Part shown: piece after piece, positions 27,783-35,997 of the stretch
How the letters are laid out: each line of letters opens with the position of its first letter
How positions within the stretch are numbered: the stretch's first letter is position 1
From: Bacteroidales bacterium UBA4293
GTDB taxonomy: Bacteria > Bacteroidota > Bacteroidia > Bacteroidales > Bacteroidaceae
Assembly (NCBI GenBank): GCA_002395835.1
Contig: DGVD01000015.1
Coordinates: forward strand, 148,735-212,734
DNA length: 64,000 nucleotides
Reading direction: 5' to 3'
Program-made: the position numbers and the translations under genes
The notes under the pieces: model-generated
Told to the model about the DNA's origin: nothing
The model's input: only the letters and a program-made list of their open reading frames with translations
Databases searched by the model: none

Positions 27783-28892
27783 TTATTTGAAAAGTCTTGG
27801 AGCCAGGTTGTAGAGGTCGGCCCTCCAGGTACCCCAGCTGTGACCCTCCTGTGCGTTCTCCTCGTAGAGATACTTCACACCCAGCTTATCCAGCACCGCA
27901 CGGGTGTTCTCGCAGTTCTTGAAGGCTATGTCCGTAGGACCACCCTGAGTGAACACCAGCACCTTGAAGCTCTTGTTCATCTTTGCCACGTTTTCAGGCA
28001 CTTTCAGGCGCTCAGCCTCCTTCTGTGGGTCTACACCCGGTTTAAAGCTGCTGCTCAGCACCCACACGTAAGAGAACATGTCTATGTTCTGGAAAGCAGT
28101 CTCCATGGTTTCCATACCACCCATGGAAAGACCAGCTATAGCCCGGTGGTTCTTGTCGGTCAAGACACGGTAGTTGGCCTCCACGAAAGGAATGATGTCG
28201 GTCACCATATCCTTTGCGAAAGGAGCCACCTCGTCCTGCACGTTCGGACCCACGATGGTACCGTTAGGCATCACCACTATCATCGGTTTAATCTTGCCAT
28301 CGGCCAGCAGGTTGTCCAGGATGGTCCCTGCAGCACCGGCGTTTGGCCAACTGGTATCGGTATCGCCACCTCCGTGAATCAGGTAGAGCACGGGCAGTTT
28401 ATCCTTGCCCTTCTCGTAGCCTGCAGGAGTCCATACACGCATGGTACGGGTTTCACCTATGGTGCGTGATTCATACGTACGCACAGCCATAGCGCCATGA
28501 GGAATATCCTTGCGGTAAGCAAAGAACTCGTCGCCCTTTGGAGTCACTGTAGCCACGGCAGTCAGCTCGGTAGTAGCGGGAGCCTTCGGGTCATAGACCT
28601 GCACCCCATCCACCACGAAGTGGTAGCGGTACACACCCGGTTTCACGTTAGGCACTTCGAAGGACCATACCCCGTTTTCCTCCTTTGGAGTGACCTGGGT
28701 TCCCCAAGGCACTGCGTCGCCCGTGAGGGACACGGTTCTGGCCTTTGGAGCATAGATACTGTACACCACGTTTCCGTTCTTCAGCACCCGTACGGACTGC
28801 AGTGTATCGTTCGGAGTGGGCGTGCGTCGCCACTGGGCATTAGCGGTGAGGGCTGTCCCCACCAGCAATGCAGCTAAAACTAATTTTTTCAT
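27783..28892 (-). CDS. Secreted esterase, CE1/esterase-D-like with N-terminal E-set domain
   Basis: The ATG at 28892 is preferred over the GTG just before it; about 369 residues. The signal peptide ends LTANAQ, then comes an E-set/CBM48-like domain (residues 30-125, VVYSIYAPKARTVSLTG and GVYRYHFVVDG), then an alpha/beta hydrolase with the nucleophile elbow GLSMGG (Ser near 256), DTSWPNAGAAG-type lid and catalytic His in EGHSWGTWR (near 352). This layout matches Bacteroides feruloyl/acetyl-xylan esterases. The GH3 gene is 16 bases upstream in the same operon, so the pair probably trims decorated plant beta-glycans such as xylan (inference). Confidence 0.88.
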   Translation of the reverse strand: MKKLVLAALLVGTALTANAQWRRTPTPNDTLQSVRVLKNGNVVYSIYAPKARTVSLTGDAVPWGTQVTPKEENGVWSFEVPNVKPGVYRYHFVVDGVQVYDPKAPATTELTAVATVTPKGDEFFAYRKDIPHGAMAVRTYESRTIGETRTMRVWTPAGYEKGKDKLPVLYLIHGGGDTDTSWPNAGAAGTILDNLLADGKIKPMIVVMPNGTIVGPNVQDEVAPFAKDMVTDIIPFVEANYRVLTDKNHRAIAGLSMGGMETMETAFQNIDMFSYVWVLSSSFKPGVDPQKEAERLKVPENVAKMNKSFKVLVFTQGGPTDIAFKNCENTRAVLDKLGVKYLYEENAQEGHSWGTWRADLYNLAPRLFK

Positions 28893-28911
28893 CACCTTAT
28901 ATATTTTTAAA

Positions 28912-31275
28912 CTACTTCCTTACTACCAGGGCACTTACTGGCACCTTCTCTACCGGTTTCAGCACGTTGTTCACGGCATCCAGACGCTGCTTAGCCACCT
29001 TGTGTGTAGCGGTAGCCTTCACGTCCTTAGAGCTGGTAGAAACCAGGAACTGATAGTTGCCCTTAGCCAGTTCCCAAGCCGATTTCTTCTCGTTGAACGA
29101 AGCCATGGACATGGTGTCCCACTCCAGCTTCAGCACCTGGCTCTCGCCCGGTCTCAGGCTGCGGGTCTTCCCGAAGGCCTTCAGTTCCTTAGAAGGCTTG
29201 TCCATGCTGCCCTTTGGAGCTTTCACGTAGACCTGGATCACTTCCTTGCCAGCCACCTTGCCCGTGTTGGTCACCTTCACCTCTACCACACACTTGTTTC
29301 CGGTAATACCGCTGTGCAGCAGTTCATAACTGAAGGTAGTATAGCTCAGACCGAAGCCGAAAGGATAAGCCACCGGCTTGTTGAAGGTATCGAAGTAACG
29401 GTAACCGATGTAGATACCCTCTTCATAGTTGGTATAGTCCACATCCTTCTTCAGTTCCGGTTCTGCCTGGCGCTGAGCGCGTTCTGCGGCATCCTTGGCA
29501 TTGCCACCACCGCTGTAGGCACGGCGGAAACTGCTCATATCGAATACATAGTCGGCTGGGAAGTTCGCATCGGCTGCGGCATCGCCATAAGCCACCTGGA
29601 ACGTCATTGGGAGTCGTCCGCTAGGGTTCACCTTACCGGTGAGCACGTCGGCCATGGAGTTACCAGCCTCGCATCCTGGCTGGAAAGCGCAGAGGATGGC
29701 GTCGGCAGTAGCAGAGAGTGGAGCAGTCTCCAGTGGACCGCACACATTCAGGATCACGATGACCTTCTTTCCTGCGGCATGGTAAGCCTTGCTTACAGCC
29801 TCGTACATCTGCTTTTCCGCATCGGTCAGGAAGAAGTGCTCGCGTTTACGGTCGGAACCCTCACCGCTGGTACGGCCCAGGGTGATGATAGCCACGTCGT
29901 TATTCTTCAAGTTGGCGTTCAGCAGAGAGTCCGATGGCACCAGTTCCCCGGCACGCAGTGGAGCCGTGATGCTGAATCCTGGCACTCCGTCAGGATAGTT
30001 CTTCTTGTTCTCGGCAGCGATGTGGCGGGTATAGAGCCCAGCCAGTGTCAGGTCGGCCTGGATGCCGTTGTTCCGCAAACCCTCTATGAGGCTCACGATG
30101 TAGTAGCCGTGTCCGGTAGCGCCGAAGCCCATACCTGCAGGCACCATGTCATAGCTGGTGCAGCCGTAGAGGGCAGCGTTCTTCACCCCTTTCAGCGGCA
30201 GGGCATCAGCGGTGTTCTTCAGGAGCACCATGCTCTCTGCACCCGTTTCACGCACCACCTTAGAATGTCCTTTCAGGTCGGTCTCGTTCGGGTACTGGTA
30301 GCCCTGGAAGGTGTGGCTCTTCAGCACGAACTGCAGCACACGCTTCACGCTGCGGTCCAGCACTTCACGGCTCAGGGTGCCGTCCTTGGCAGCAGCCATC
30401 AGGGCCTCACGCTGGCGTGCCTGTCCCGGCTGAATCATATCGTTTCCGGATTGGATGGTGCCCACAGCGTCACGACCGGCGTTCCAGTCGGTCATCACCA
30501 GTCCGTCCCATCCCCACTCGTCGCGCAGGATGGTGGTATTCAGTTCATAGTTCTCGCAGGTATATTTCCCTTGCAGACGGTTGTAGCTGGTCATGATGCT
30601 CCAGGGGTTACCCAGCTTCACAGCCAGTTCAAAGTTCTTAAGGTAGAGCTCCCTCAGGGCACGCTGGCTCACCCGGGAGTCGTTATTGTTTCGGTTGGTC
30701 TCCTGATTGTTCACGGCATAGTGCTTCAGGGTAGTACCAGTGCCCTGGCTCTGCACGCCACGGATATAGGCTGCCGCAATGGTACCAGCCAGGTAAGGGT
30801 CCTCGCTGTAGTACTCGGAGTTACGGCCGCACAGGGCGCTTCGCATCAGGTTCACACCCGGTGCCAGCAGCACATCCAGTCCGTAGTCGCGCACCTCGGC
30901 ACCTATCACCTGTCCCACCTTCTCGGCCAGCTCCAGGTCGAAGGAGGCTGCCACGTTGGTCTCGCTAGGAAGCTCGGTGGTGTTATACTGCTTGCTGTCC
31001 CACTCGCGGGTCTGGCTCATGGCCAGTCGGTGCGGTCCGTCGGCCAGGTAAGCCGAAGGTATGCCCAGTCGGGGGATGTCCCGGGAGCGACCGGCAGTAC
31101 CGGGGAATTTCACTGCAGCGCCGAACGACTGCCCACATCCTATCAGGATGTCTACTTTCTCTTCTACGGTCATGGCATTTATCACCTGGTCCACGTTGTC
31201 TGCAGTCAGTTTCACCTGTGCAGCAGCAGGGAGGGTCAGGGCAGCCATAGCCCATACTAAAAAGGTCTTTTTCAT
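28912..31275 (-). CDS. GH3 family beta-glycosidase
   Basis: The 787-residue protein has a signal peptide ending LPAAAQ, the GH3 (alpha/beta)8 domain with the nucleophile in GLVMTDWNA (Asp263), the substrate-binding LKHYAVNNQETNRN, the second alpha/beta sandwich domain, a PA14-less short linker and a C-terminal fibronectin III-like domain (YRYFDTFNKPVAYPFGFGLSYTTF onward). GH3 enzymes of this form release terminal beta-linked glucose or xylose in the periplasm. It heads an operon with the esterase gene; the specificity cannot be read from the sequence. Confidence 0.92.
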   Translation of the reverse strand: MKKTFLVWAMAALTLPAAAQVKLTADNVDQVINAMTVEEKVDILIGCGQSFGAAVKFPGTAGRSRDIPRLGIPSAYLADGPHRLAMSQTREWDSKQYNTTELPSETNVAASFDLELAEKVGQVIGAEVRDYGLDVLLAPGVNLMRSALCGRNSEYYSEDPYLAGTIAAAYIRGVQSQGTGTTLKHYAVNNQETNRNNNDSRVSQRALRELYLKNFELAVKLGNPWSIMTSYNRLQGKYTCENYELNTTILRDEWGWDGLVMTDWNAGRDAVGTIQSGNDMIQPGQARQREALMAAAKDGTLSREVLDRSVKRVLQFVLKSHTFQGYQYPNETDLKGHSKVVRETGAESMVLLKNTADALPLKGVKNAALYGCTSYDMVPAGMGFGATGHGYYIVSLIEGLRNNGIQADLTLAGLYTRHIAAENKKNYPDGVPGFSITAPLRAGELVPSDSLLNANLKNNDVAIITLGRTSGEGSDRKREHFFLTDAEKQMYEAVSKAYHAAGKKVIVILNVCGPLETAPLSATADAILCAFQPGCEAGNSMADVLTGKVNPSGRLPMTFQVAYGDAAADANFPADYVFDMSSFRRAYSGGGNAKDAAERAQRQAEPELKKDVDYTNYEEGIYIGYRYFDTFNKPVAYPFGFGLSYTTFSYELLHSGITGNKCVVEVKVTNTGKVAGKEVIQVYVKAPKGSMDKPSKELKAFGKTRSLRPGESQVLKLEWDTMSMASFNEKKSAWELAKGNYQFLVSTSSKDVKATATHKVAKQRLDAVNNVLKPVEKVPVSALVVRK

Positions 31276-31307
31276 TGGTTATTATAGATTGGTTAGTTTA
31301 GTCCTCG

Positions 31308-31339
31308 CAAAGGTAGTAAATATTCCATTAATTCTCAAA
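31308..31339 (-). promoter_or_regulatory. Promoter of GH3-esterase operon
   Basis: On the minus strand TTTG (complement of 31336-31339), a 20-base spacer and TACCTTTG (complement of 31308-31315), full consensus, 33 bases before the start and just after the helicase stop. Confidence 0.82.
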
Positions 31340-31347
31340 TGGGGATT

Positions 31348-33348
31348 CTACTTCTTTTTCTTCGTCTGTTTGGCCCAGCCTTCCTCGGAGAAGTCCGGTT
31401 CCTCGCCCTTCAGTTTCCATTCCTTGTATTCCGGGGTGAAGAACTGCATCCAGTCCTCCTTGGTCTTGCGGCCCCGAGGAGCGGTGTAGCCCCGTTCCTC
31501 CCGACTAGGTTTCTTCTTCTTGGGTTCCTCCGGCTGTGCAACCTTCCGGTTCTTCTTCAGCTTGGCCTTCTCTTCCTCGGCACGCTTAGCCCGCTCCGTC
31601 TTGCGGAAACCACCCTCCTCTGGGGCAACCTTCTTGCGGCCACGGCCACCTTCTGCCGAAGAAGCAGCCTTCCGTCCGCCACGGCTGCGTCCACCTTCCG
31701 AAGAAGATGCAGCAGCCCCATCGCCCGTCTCAGCCACCTCGGCACTCACCATACGGCCGTTCACCTTCACGTTGCTCAAGGCATTCAGCACGGTCTGGGC
31801 ATGCTCGCTCTTCACCTCGAAGAAAGAGAACTTCTGCATCAGGTCGATGCGCCCCACTTCCACACGCCCCTTCACATGACGGTTGATGAGCTCGATAATC
31901 TTCGCCGGCACGATGCCGTCCATCCTTCCGGCAGCGATGAACATACGGGTATAGCCAGCCTCAGCCTTCCTAGGGCCCTTGCCGGCACCGCCACGCGTAC
32001 CCTTTTCCTTCTTTTCCTCCGTAGGCACCACTATCTCCGGCGCGTTAGCGTAGTACTCCGCAAACCGCCCGTACTCCCGGCTCAGCAGCCGGGCTATCAG
32101 GTCCTCCTTGGAAAGCCACTCCAGGCGCTTCACCACCCGGTCCATGAACTTCCCTATATGTTCCTCGTTCACCTCCACCCGTTCCAGGTCGTCTATCACC
32201 TTGTAGAGCTGCTTCTCGCAGATCATGTCGCCCGTGGGCAGGGTAGCCCGCTGGAAGGTCTTGCCTATGATTTTCTCGATGTGCTTCAGCCGGTACTGCT
32301 CCTTCAGGTTCACGATGGCGATGCTCTGCCCCTTCTTCCCGGCACGGCCTGTACGACCGCTGCGGTGGGTGTACACTTCTATATCGTCCGGCAGTCCGTA
32401 GTTGATCACATGCGTCAGGTCGTCCACGTCTATCCCTCGGGCAGCCACATCGGTAGCCACCAGCAACTGCGTATTGTGCTGACGGAACTTCTGCATGGTC
32501 AGGTCGCGCTGCTGCTGGGACAGCTCCCCGTGCAGCGCATCGGCATTATAGCCGTCGTTGATGAGGTGGTCGGCCACCTCCTGCGTTTCCAGACGGGTAC
32601 GGCAGAACACTATACCGTAGATACGGGGGTAGTAGTCCACCACCCGCTTCAGGGCCAGGTACTTGTCCTTGGCCTGCACCACATACGCCACATGCTCCAC
32701 GTTCTGCGCCCCCTCGTTGCGCTTTCCTATCACTATCTCCTTGTGTCCACGCAGGTAGTTCTGCGCTATCTTGCTGATTTCTTGGCTCATGGTGGCAGAG
32801 AACATCAGTTTCCGAACGCCCTCGGGCACATGACTGAGGATGTCGTTCAAGTCCTCGGAGAAGCCCATAGACAGCATCTCGTCGGCCTCATCCAGCACCA
32901 CCCGGATGACCCGGTCCAAGCTCACCGCCCCCCGGCGCAACAGGTCCAGCAGACGGCCCGGAGTAGCCACCACTATCTGGATGTTGTTCCGGCTCAGCGC
33001 CTTCATCTGTGTTTCTATGGATGAGCCTCCATACACGGCCAGCACCCTCACCCCCGGCATCTCTGCCGAGTAGTCCGTGAGGTCCTGCGTAATCTGCAGG
33101 CAAAGTTCACGGGTAGGACTCAGGATCAGTGCCTGCACTGCCGGCATCTCTGCGTCGGTCAGCTGCAGCAGCGGCAGACCATAGGCCGCCGTCTTACCGG
33201 AGCCAGTCTCGGCCAGCGCCACCAGATCGGTCTCTCCCTGTAGCAGTTCCGGAATCACCTTTTCCTGCACAGGCATCGGGTTCACATATCCTAAGTCGGA
33301 AATAGCCTTCAGCAGAGGCGCCGAAAGCCCTAATTCTTCAAATGTCAT
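31348..33348 (-). CDS. deaD: DEAD-box RNA helicase with DbpA-type RNA-binding domain
   Basis: The 666-residue protein shows the Q motif (PMPVQEKVIP), Walker A AETGSGKT (46-53), PTREL, DEAD (153-156), SAT (184-186) and HRSGRTGRAG. A DbpA/CsdA-like RNA-binding fold follows (about 460-540, RMFIAAGRMDGIVPAKII), then a long Lys/Arg/Ser/Gly-rich tail (from about 545) with no fixed fold. This is the CsdA/DeaD layout: unwinding of RNA duplexes in ribosome assembly and mRNA decay, often cold-induced. It is a single gene. Confidence 0.95.
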   Translation of the reverse strand: MTFEELGLSAPLLKAISDLGYVNPMPVQEKVIPELLQGETDLVALAETGSGKTAAYGLPLLQLTDAEMPAVQALILSPTRELCLQITQDLTDYSAEMPGVRVLAVYGGSSIETQMKALSRNNIQIVVATPGRLLDLLRRGAVSLDRVIRVVLDEADEMLSMGFSEDLNDILSHVPEGVRKLMFSATMSQEISKIAQNYLRGHKEIVIGKRNEGAQNVEHVAYVVQAKDKYLALKRVVDYYPRIYGIVFCRTRLETQEVADHLINDGYNADALHGELSQQQRDLTMQKFRQHNTQLLVATDVAARGIDVDDLTHVINYGLPDDIEVYTHRSGRTGRAGKKGQSIAIVNLKEQYRLKHIEKIIGKTFQRATLPTGDMICEKQLYKVIDDLERVEVNEEHIGKFMDRVVKRLEWLSKEDLIARLLSREYGRFAEYYANAPEIVVPTEEKKEKGTRGGAGKGPRKAEAGYTRMFIAAGRMDGIVPAKIIELINRHVKGRVEVGRIDLMQKFSFFEVKSEHAQTVLNALSNVKVNGRMVSAEVAETGDGAAASSSEGGRSRGGRKAASSAEGGRGRKKVAPEEGGFRKTERAKRAEEEKAKLKKNRKVAQPEEPKKKKPSREERGYTAPRGRKTKEDWMQFFTPEYKEWKLKGEEPDFSEEGWAKQTKKKK

Positions 33349-33377
33349 AAAAAATAATACCTATTTAAATTCGGCTG

Positions 33378-33411
33378 CAAAGGTACGGTTTTATTTCTCA
33401 TTTTCAGACAA
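33378..33411 (-). promoter_or_regulatory. Promoter of deaD
   Basis: On the minus strand TACCTTTG (complement of 33378-33385) lies 29 bases before the start; a TTG is 23 bases upstream of it, slightly long spacing. Confidence 0.5.
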
Positions 33412-33425
33412 TAGCGGACTGAAAA

Positions 33426-33456
33426 TTTGGAATTTCCGCACATTTTCCTATATTTG
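33426..33456 (+). promoter_or_regulatory. Promoter of small membrane protein gene
   Basis: TTTG (33426-33429), a 19-base spacer and TATATTTG (33449-33456), 29 bases before the ATG. Confidence 0.72.
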
Positions 33457-33485
33457 CAGCTAGAACCATATAAAACCTTACCCTT

Positions 33486-33770
33486 ATGACCAAATCTAAT
33501 TCTGGCATCGGCACCTCCATGGGTATCTTCGGAGCAGCCTTCATCGTGAACCTGGTGCTCTGGCTGGCAAACGGTGAGGGGTTCAATGAAGTGAACCTCT
33601 TCATCCTTATCTTGGCAGTGGCTGGACTGCTGCATTCGTACAACAAATACACTTCTCTGGAGCCCGATGAGCGGAAGGGTATCCTGCGCACCGCCATCAT
33701 CGTGTGTGCCGGACTGTCCGTGATAGGCACCGTGTTCATCCTGGCGGTTTCAGCCTCCGGGTTCAACTGA
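33486..33770 (+). CDS. Small two- or three-helix membrane protein, unknown function
   Basis: The 94-residue protein has hydrophobic segments at about 9-30 (GIFGAAFIVNLVLWLA), 37-50 (VNLFILILAVAGLLH) and 67-90 (TAIIVCAGLSVIGTVFILAV), separated by short polar loops. There is no cleavable signal. A good promoter precedes it, which supports a real gene. I do not recognise a named family with confidence; it resembles small YiaA/YiaB-like inner membrane proteins only in general character. Confidence 0.65.
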   Translation: MTKSNSGIGTSMGIFGAAFIVNLVLWLANGEGFNEVNLFILILAVAGLLHSYNKYTSLEPDERKGILRTAIIVCAGLSVIGTVFILAVSASGFN

Positions 33771-33817
33771 TTTCGTCTATAAAAACTTACGATTCGTCTA
33801 TTTCCAGCTATTCCTAG

Positions 33818-33847
33818 TTGGAAAGTATCACTATTTTCCCTACTTTG
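33818..33847 (+). promoter_or_regulatory. Possible promoter of the frameshifted lipoprotein gene
   Basis: TTG (33818-33820), a 20-base spacer and TACTTTG (33841-33847), one base short of TAnnTTTG. Confidence 0.4.
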
Positions 33848-33911
33848 CAACAGATTGTTATCAGAAGAGAGATTTTACAAATAGTCTTAAACCTTTTTCA
33901 ATAGGGAAATT

Positions 33912-34290
33912 ATGAAGAAACTAACACTCTTTTGGGGTGGACTGCTAGTGCTGTTCACCACCACACTTTTTATTTCGTGTTCCGAAGACGACATCGATGC
34001 CGATGTAGAGGTTACCAGCGTGACCCTCAGTTCCAGTACCCTAACCCTGAAGGTGGGAAGCACCAGCCTGGCCCAGTTCAGCATTCCATCCACCTACAGC
34101 AGCAGCTCCAGCAGCATGGGCGGTCCCGGTGGAGGTGGCAGTGCCAGTGCCCTCCTCCTCACCGCCCCCAGGCTTGAGCTCCGGCAGCAGCTACACCCTC
34201 ACCGTGGGCAGCAGCTACACCAGCGTAACCGCTCTTGGTAGCGGTTCCAGCTCCAGCACCGGTGGCCCCGGCGGAGGTGGAAGGTGGTAG
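33912..34290 (+). pseudogene. Ser/Gly-rich lipoprotein, frameshifted remnant
   Basis: The start codes for a lipoprotein signal (lipobox LFISC) and about 80 residues: an acidic linker, VEVTSVTLSSSTLTLKVG, and a Ser/Gly tract SSSSSSMGGPGGGGS. In the starting frame the sequence then becomes non-native (LRQQLHPHRGQQLHQRNRSW). In the +1 frame, from about 34153, it reads GLSSGSSYTLTVGSSYTSV and a second Gly/Ser tract ending GGPGGGGRW at the stop 34288-34290. The end resembles the C-terminus of Bacteroides carbohydrate-binding (DUF4353-type) lipoproteins, which are far longer. The best reading is an internally deleted, frameshifted remnant; a sequencing error or programmed shift is possible. Confidence 0.6.
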
Positions 34291-34296
34291 AATCAT

Positions 34297-34335
34297 AAAA
34301 AAAATGCAGCCTTAAAAAGGTTGCATTTTTTTTAT
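34297..34335. terminator. Bidirectional terminator after the lipoprotein remnant
   Basis: AAAAAATGCAGCCTT and AAGGTTGCATTTTTT pair around AAA, with long A and T runs. Confidence 0.88.
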
Positions 34336-34340
34336 TCGTT

Positions 34341-34619
34341 TTATCCTCTCAGGATTTTCATATACTCATCTATCTCTACCAGGTGTGCGCATGTGTTCAT
34401 TTTTCCATTCTTCCATTCTTCCATCACCTCATCATTCAGGGTTCCTTCGTCCCAAAGACGGTCTAAAGCATCCTCCGCACGCTTGGCAAAGTACTGACCC
34501 AGCATACGTCGAATATCTTGCATCTCCACCTCAGAGGTTACTCTGGAAACCATTTCCAACATTTCTATTTGGAAAGGGGTAAATGGAGTGGAAGGGGTAG
34601 ACATAGATTCCATAAACAT
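34341..34619 (-). CDS. Small acidic helical protein, antitoxin-like, unknown function
   Basis: The protein has 92 residues from 34619, or 87 from the in-frame ATG at 34604 (MSTPSTPFTPFQIEML), which I consider equally likely. It is all-helical and acidic: FQIEMLEMVSRVTSEVEM, then LGQYFAKRAEDALDRLWDEG and NDEVMEEWKNGKM. Short Bacteroidales proteins of this kind often sit directly upstream of PIN-domain toxins and are thought to be antitoxins. Here no toxin gene follows: the 3' side runs straight into a terminator. It could be an orphan antitoxin, or the resemblance may be superficial. Confidence 0.55.
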   Translation of the reverse strand: MFMESMSTPSTPFTPFQIEMLEMVSRVTSEVEMQDIRRMLGQYFAKRAEDALDRLWDEGTLNDEVMEEWKNGKMNTCAHLVEIDEYMKILRG

Positions 34620-34644
34620 TCTTTTTTATATTCATTAAACTGAA

Positions 34645-34664
34645 ACCAGAAGCATCCTTCTGGT
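34645..34664 (-). terminator. Hairpin after the zinc-ribbon gene pair
   Basis: ACCAGAA and TTCTGGT pair around a 6-base loop, 13 bases after the end of the zinc-ribbon operon. The following minus-strand tail (TTTCAG) is a poor T tract, so its terminator role is uncertain. Confidence 0.4.
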
Positions 34665-34676
34665 GGAGCATTTTTT

Positions 34677-35033
34677 TCACTCCGGCCTCTCCAGCTCTAT
34701 CTTTTCACTGAACTTCCGCGCCAGCACCACATAGATGGCCAGCCACGGAATCACGTACATCAGCACATACACCAGCCAGGGCAGACCATCCAGGTCGAAC
34801 ATCCAGTGGCAGAGCAGCATCAGCAGCAGCGGAGCCACATAGGCCACATGGATGAGCCACGGGCTGTAAGGAAGCTTCTTGATGCGGATTTCACTGCGGC
34901 AGTGATGGCAAATCACATAGTGCTCATGACTGTCCTTAAAATCCCTGCGGTGAAAATCCAGACACTTCCACACCGGGAGCGTCTCATGGCAGAAAGGACA
35001 CTCCCGGTTGTTTTCTATTTTTAGTTCATTCAT
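34677..35033 (-). CDS. Zinc-ribbon membrane protein (paralogue 2 of a tandem pair)
   Basis: Starting at 35033 (MNELKIENNRECPFCH) gives 118 residues and an 8-base overlap (ATGAATGA) with the end of the previous gene; an ATG 18 bases upstream is less likely. An N-terminal zinc ribbon is visible as CPFCHETLPVWKC followed by CHHCRSEI, then two hydrophobic helices (WLIHVAYVAPLLLMLLCHW and LVYVLMYVIPWLAIYVVLA). It is a paralogue of the upstream gene. The CxxC-about 25-CxxC plus membrane helices arrangement recalls the cxxc_20_cxxc family of small membrane proteins, function unknown. Confidence 0.7.
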   Translation of the reverse strand: MNELKIENNRECPFCHETLPVWKCLDFHRRDFKDSHEHYVICHHCRSEIRIKKLPYSPWLIHVAYVAPLLLMLLCHWMFDLDGLPWLVYVLMYVIPWLAIYVVLARKFSEKIELERPE

Positions 35034-35376
35034 TCTCTTGAGGATTTTCAAACTCTATCTTCCGTGCCACATAGTGCACCCACAGCCAGGCCGTGATCAC
35101 CAGCAGCACCAGGTATGCCGTGGGAACCACCCAGAACGGCAGATTATATTCCAGGAAGTACAGCAGCCCCTGCACCAGTATGTAAGGGATGAACCACACC
35201 AGCAGGAAGCCCCAGAAGTTCAGACTGGTACGCTTTATGGTGATGTGGCGCCCACAGTGGTTGCACCGCGTGCGGTACTCCTTTCCCCCGTCGTACAGCT
35301 TGTAGTCCACACACCGCCAGAGCGATACCGTCTGGTGGCAATGCGGGCACTCCCTATTCTTCCTCTTCCGGCACAT
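35026..35376 (-). CDS. Zinc-ribbon membrane protein (paralogue 1 of a tandem pair)
   Basis: The 116-residue protein has an N-terminal zinc ribbon (CPHCHQTVSLWRC, then CNHCGRHITIKR) and two hydrophobic helices (FLLVWFIPYILVQGLLYFL and VVPTAYLVLLVITAWLWV). It shares order, spacing and C-terminal FENPQENE/LERPE-type tail with the next gene, so the pair arose by duplication. It starts 3 bases after the stop of the DUF4412-like gene, giving a three-gene operon. Function unknown; a structural metal site and membrane location are all that can be claimed. Confidence 0.7.
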   Translation of the reverse strand: MCRKRKNRECPHCHQTVSLWRCVDYKLYDGGKEYRTRCNHCGRHITIKRTSLNFWGFLLVWFIPYILVQGLLYFLEYNLPFWVVPTAYLVLLVITAWLWVHYVARKIEFENPQENE

Positions 35377-35379
35377 GCT

Positions 35380-35976
35380 TTACATCTCCGTAATCTTCAC
35401 ATCCTCCGGAACGGTCACAAACTTAGCCGGCACCTCGGTCACCTCTTCCAGTTCCAGCACCTCGGTTACCTGTGTCACGCCACCCATCTTAATCTCGCTC
35501 TTCAATGGAATACCGTTCCACACCCAGGCCGTTACCTGCAGCTGCTGACCCTGAGCCTCCTGAACCAGGTTGTACCCCGTGCACTCGTGCCCCAGAATCA
35601 CCTGCTTCTCTTCCAGCTCCAGCATCTGGTACTTATCTATCACGGCATCCGTCAGGTTCAGGTAGTTCACCTCCTCGGCACCCTCTTCCTGAGTCATGCT
35701 GATGCCCTCCTTCTCTGTGAGGTTCACGATGGTAACCTTCGGACCCTTCTTCACCGTGAGCAGCTCTACTGGGCCTGCAGCCCCCTGCCCCTGGGTGATG
35801 GAACCCTGAATGTTACCCCAGTCGTCAAAGTAAGCCTCGCTCACCTGCTCCTGACCCATCACGCTCACCTTCTGCTTCACCCGTCCGGCCTTCATGCCAT
35901 AGAAGTGCTCCTGTGCCATACCCACGGTAGCTACCAGCATGAGCAGCACAGCCGTAAAAAACATTCTTCTTTTCAT
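35380..35976 (-). CDS. Secreted DUF4412-like protein
   Basis: The 198-residue protein has a signal peptide ending TVGMAQE and no lipobox. The body is beta-rich with conserved-looking segments MKAGRVKQKVSV, YFDDWGNIQ, VIDKYQMLELEEKQVILGHECTGYNL and WVWNGIPLKSEI. A signal followed by the phrase GxExxGY(N/K) and a final WxxxGIPLK pattern is what I associate with DUF4412-type periplasmic proteins (lipid-binding LolA-like fold suspected). It is the first gene of an operon with the two zinc-ribbon membrane proteins. The family call is tentative. Confidence 0.65.
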   Translation of the reverse strand: MKRRMFFTAVLLMLVATVGMAQEHFYGMKAGRVKQKVSVMGQEQVSEAYFDDWGNIQGSITQGQGAAGPVELLTVKKGPKVTIVNLTEKEGISMTQEEGAEEVNYLNLTDAVIDKYQMLELEEKQVILGHECTGYNLVQEAQGQQLQVTAWVWNGIPLKSEIKMGGVTQVTEVLELEEVTEVPAKFVTVPEDVKITEM

Positions 35977-35997
35977 TTTTCGTAGTGTATTTTAAGT

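Noticed and set aside
28816..31260. An 814-codon open frame antisense to the GH3 gene
   Set aside because: Composition is that of a shadow frame (His/Gln/Val-rich), while the opposite frame has complete GH3 motifs, signal peptide and promoter.
34120..34290. Programmed frameshift in the Ser/Gly-rich lipoprotein
   Set aside because: No slippery heptamer followed by a stable stem is evident; decay or a repeat-length change is simpler.
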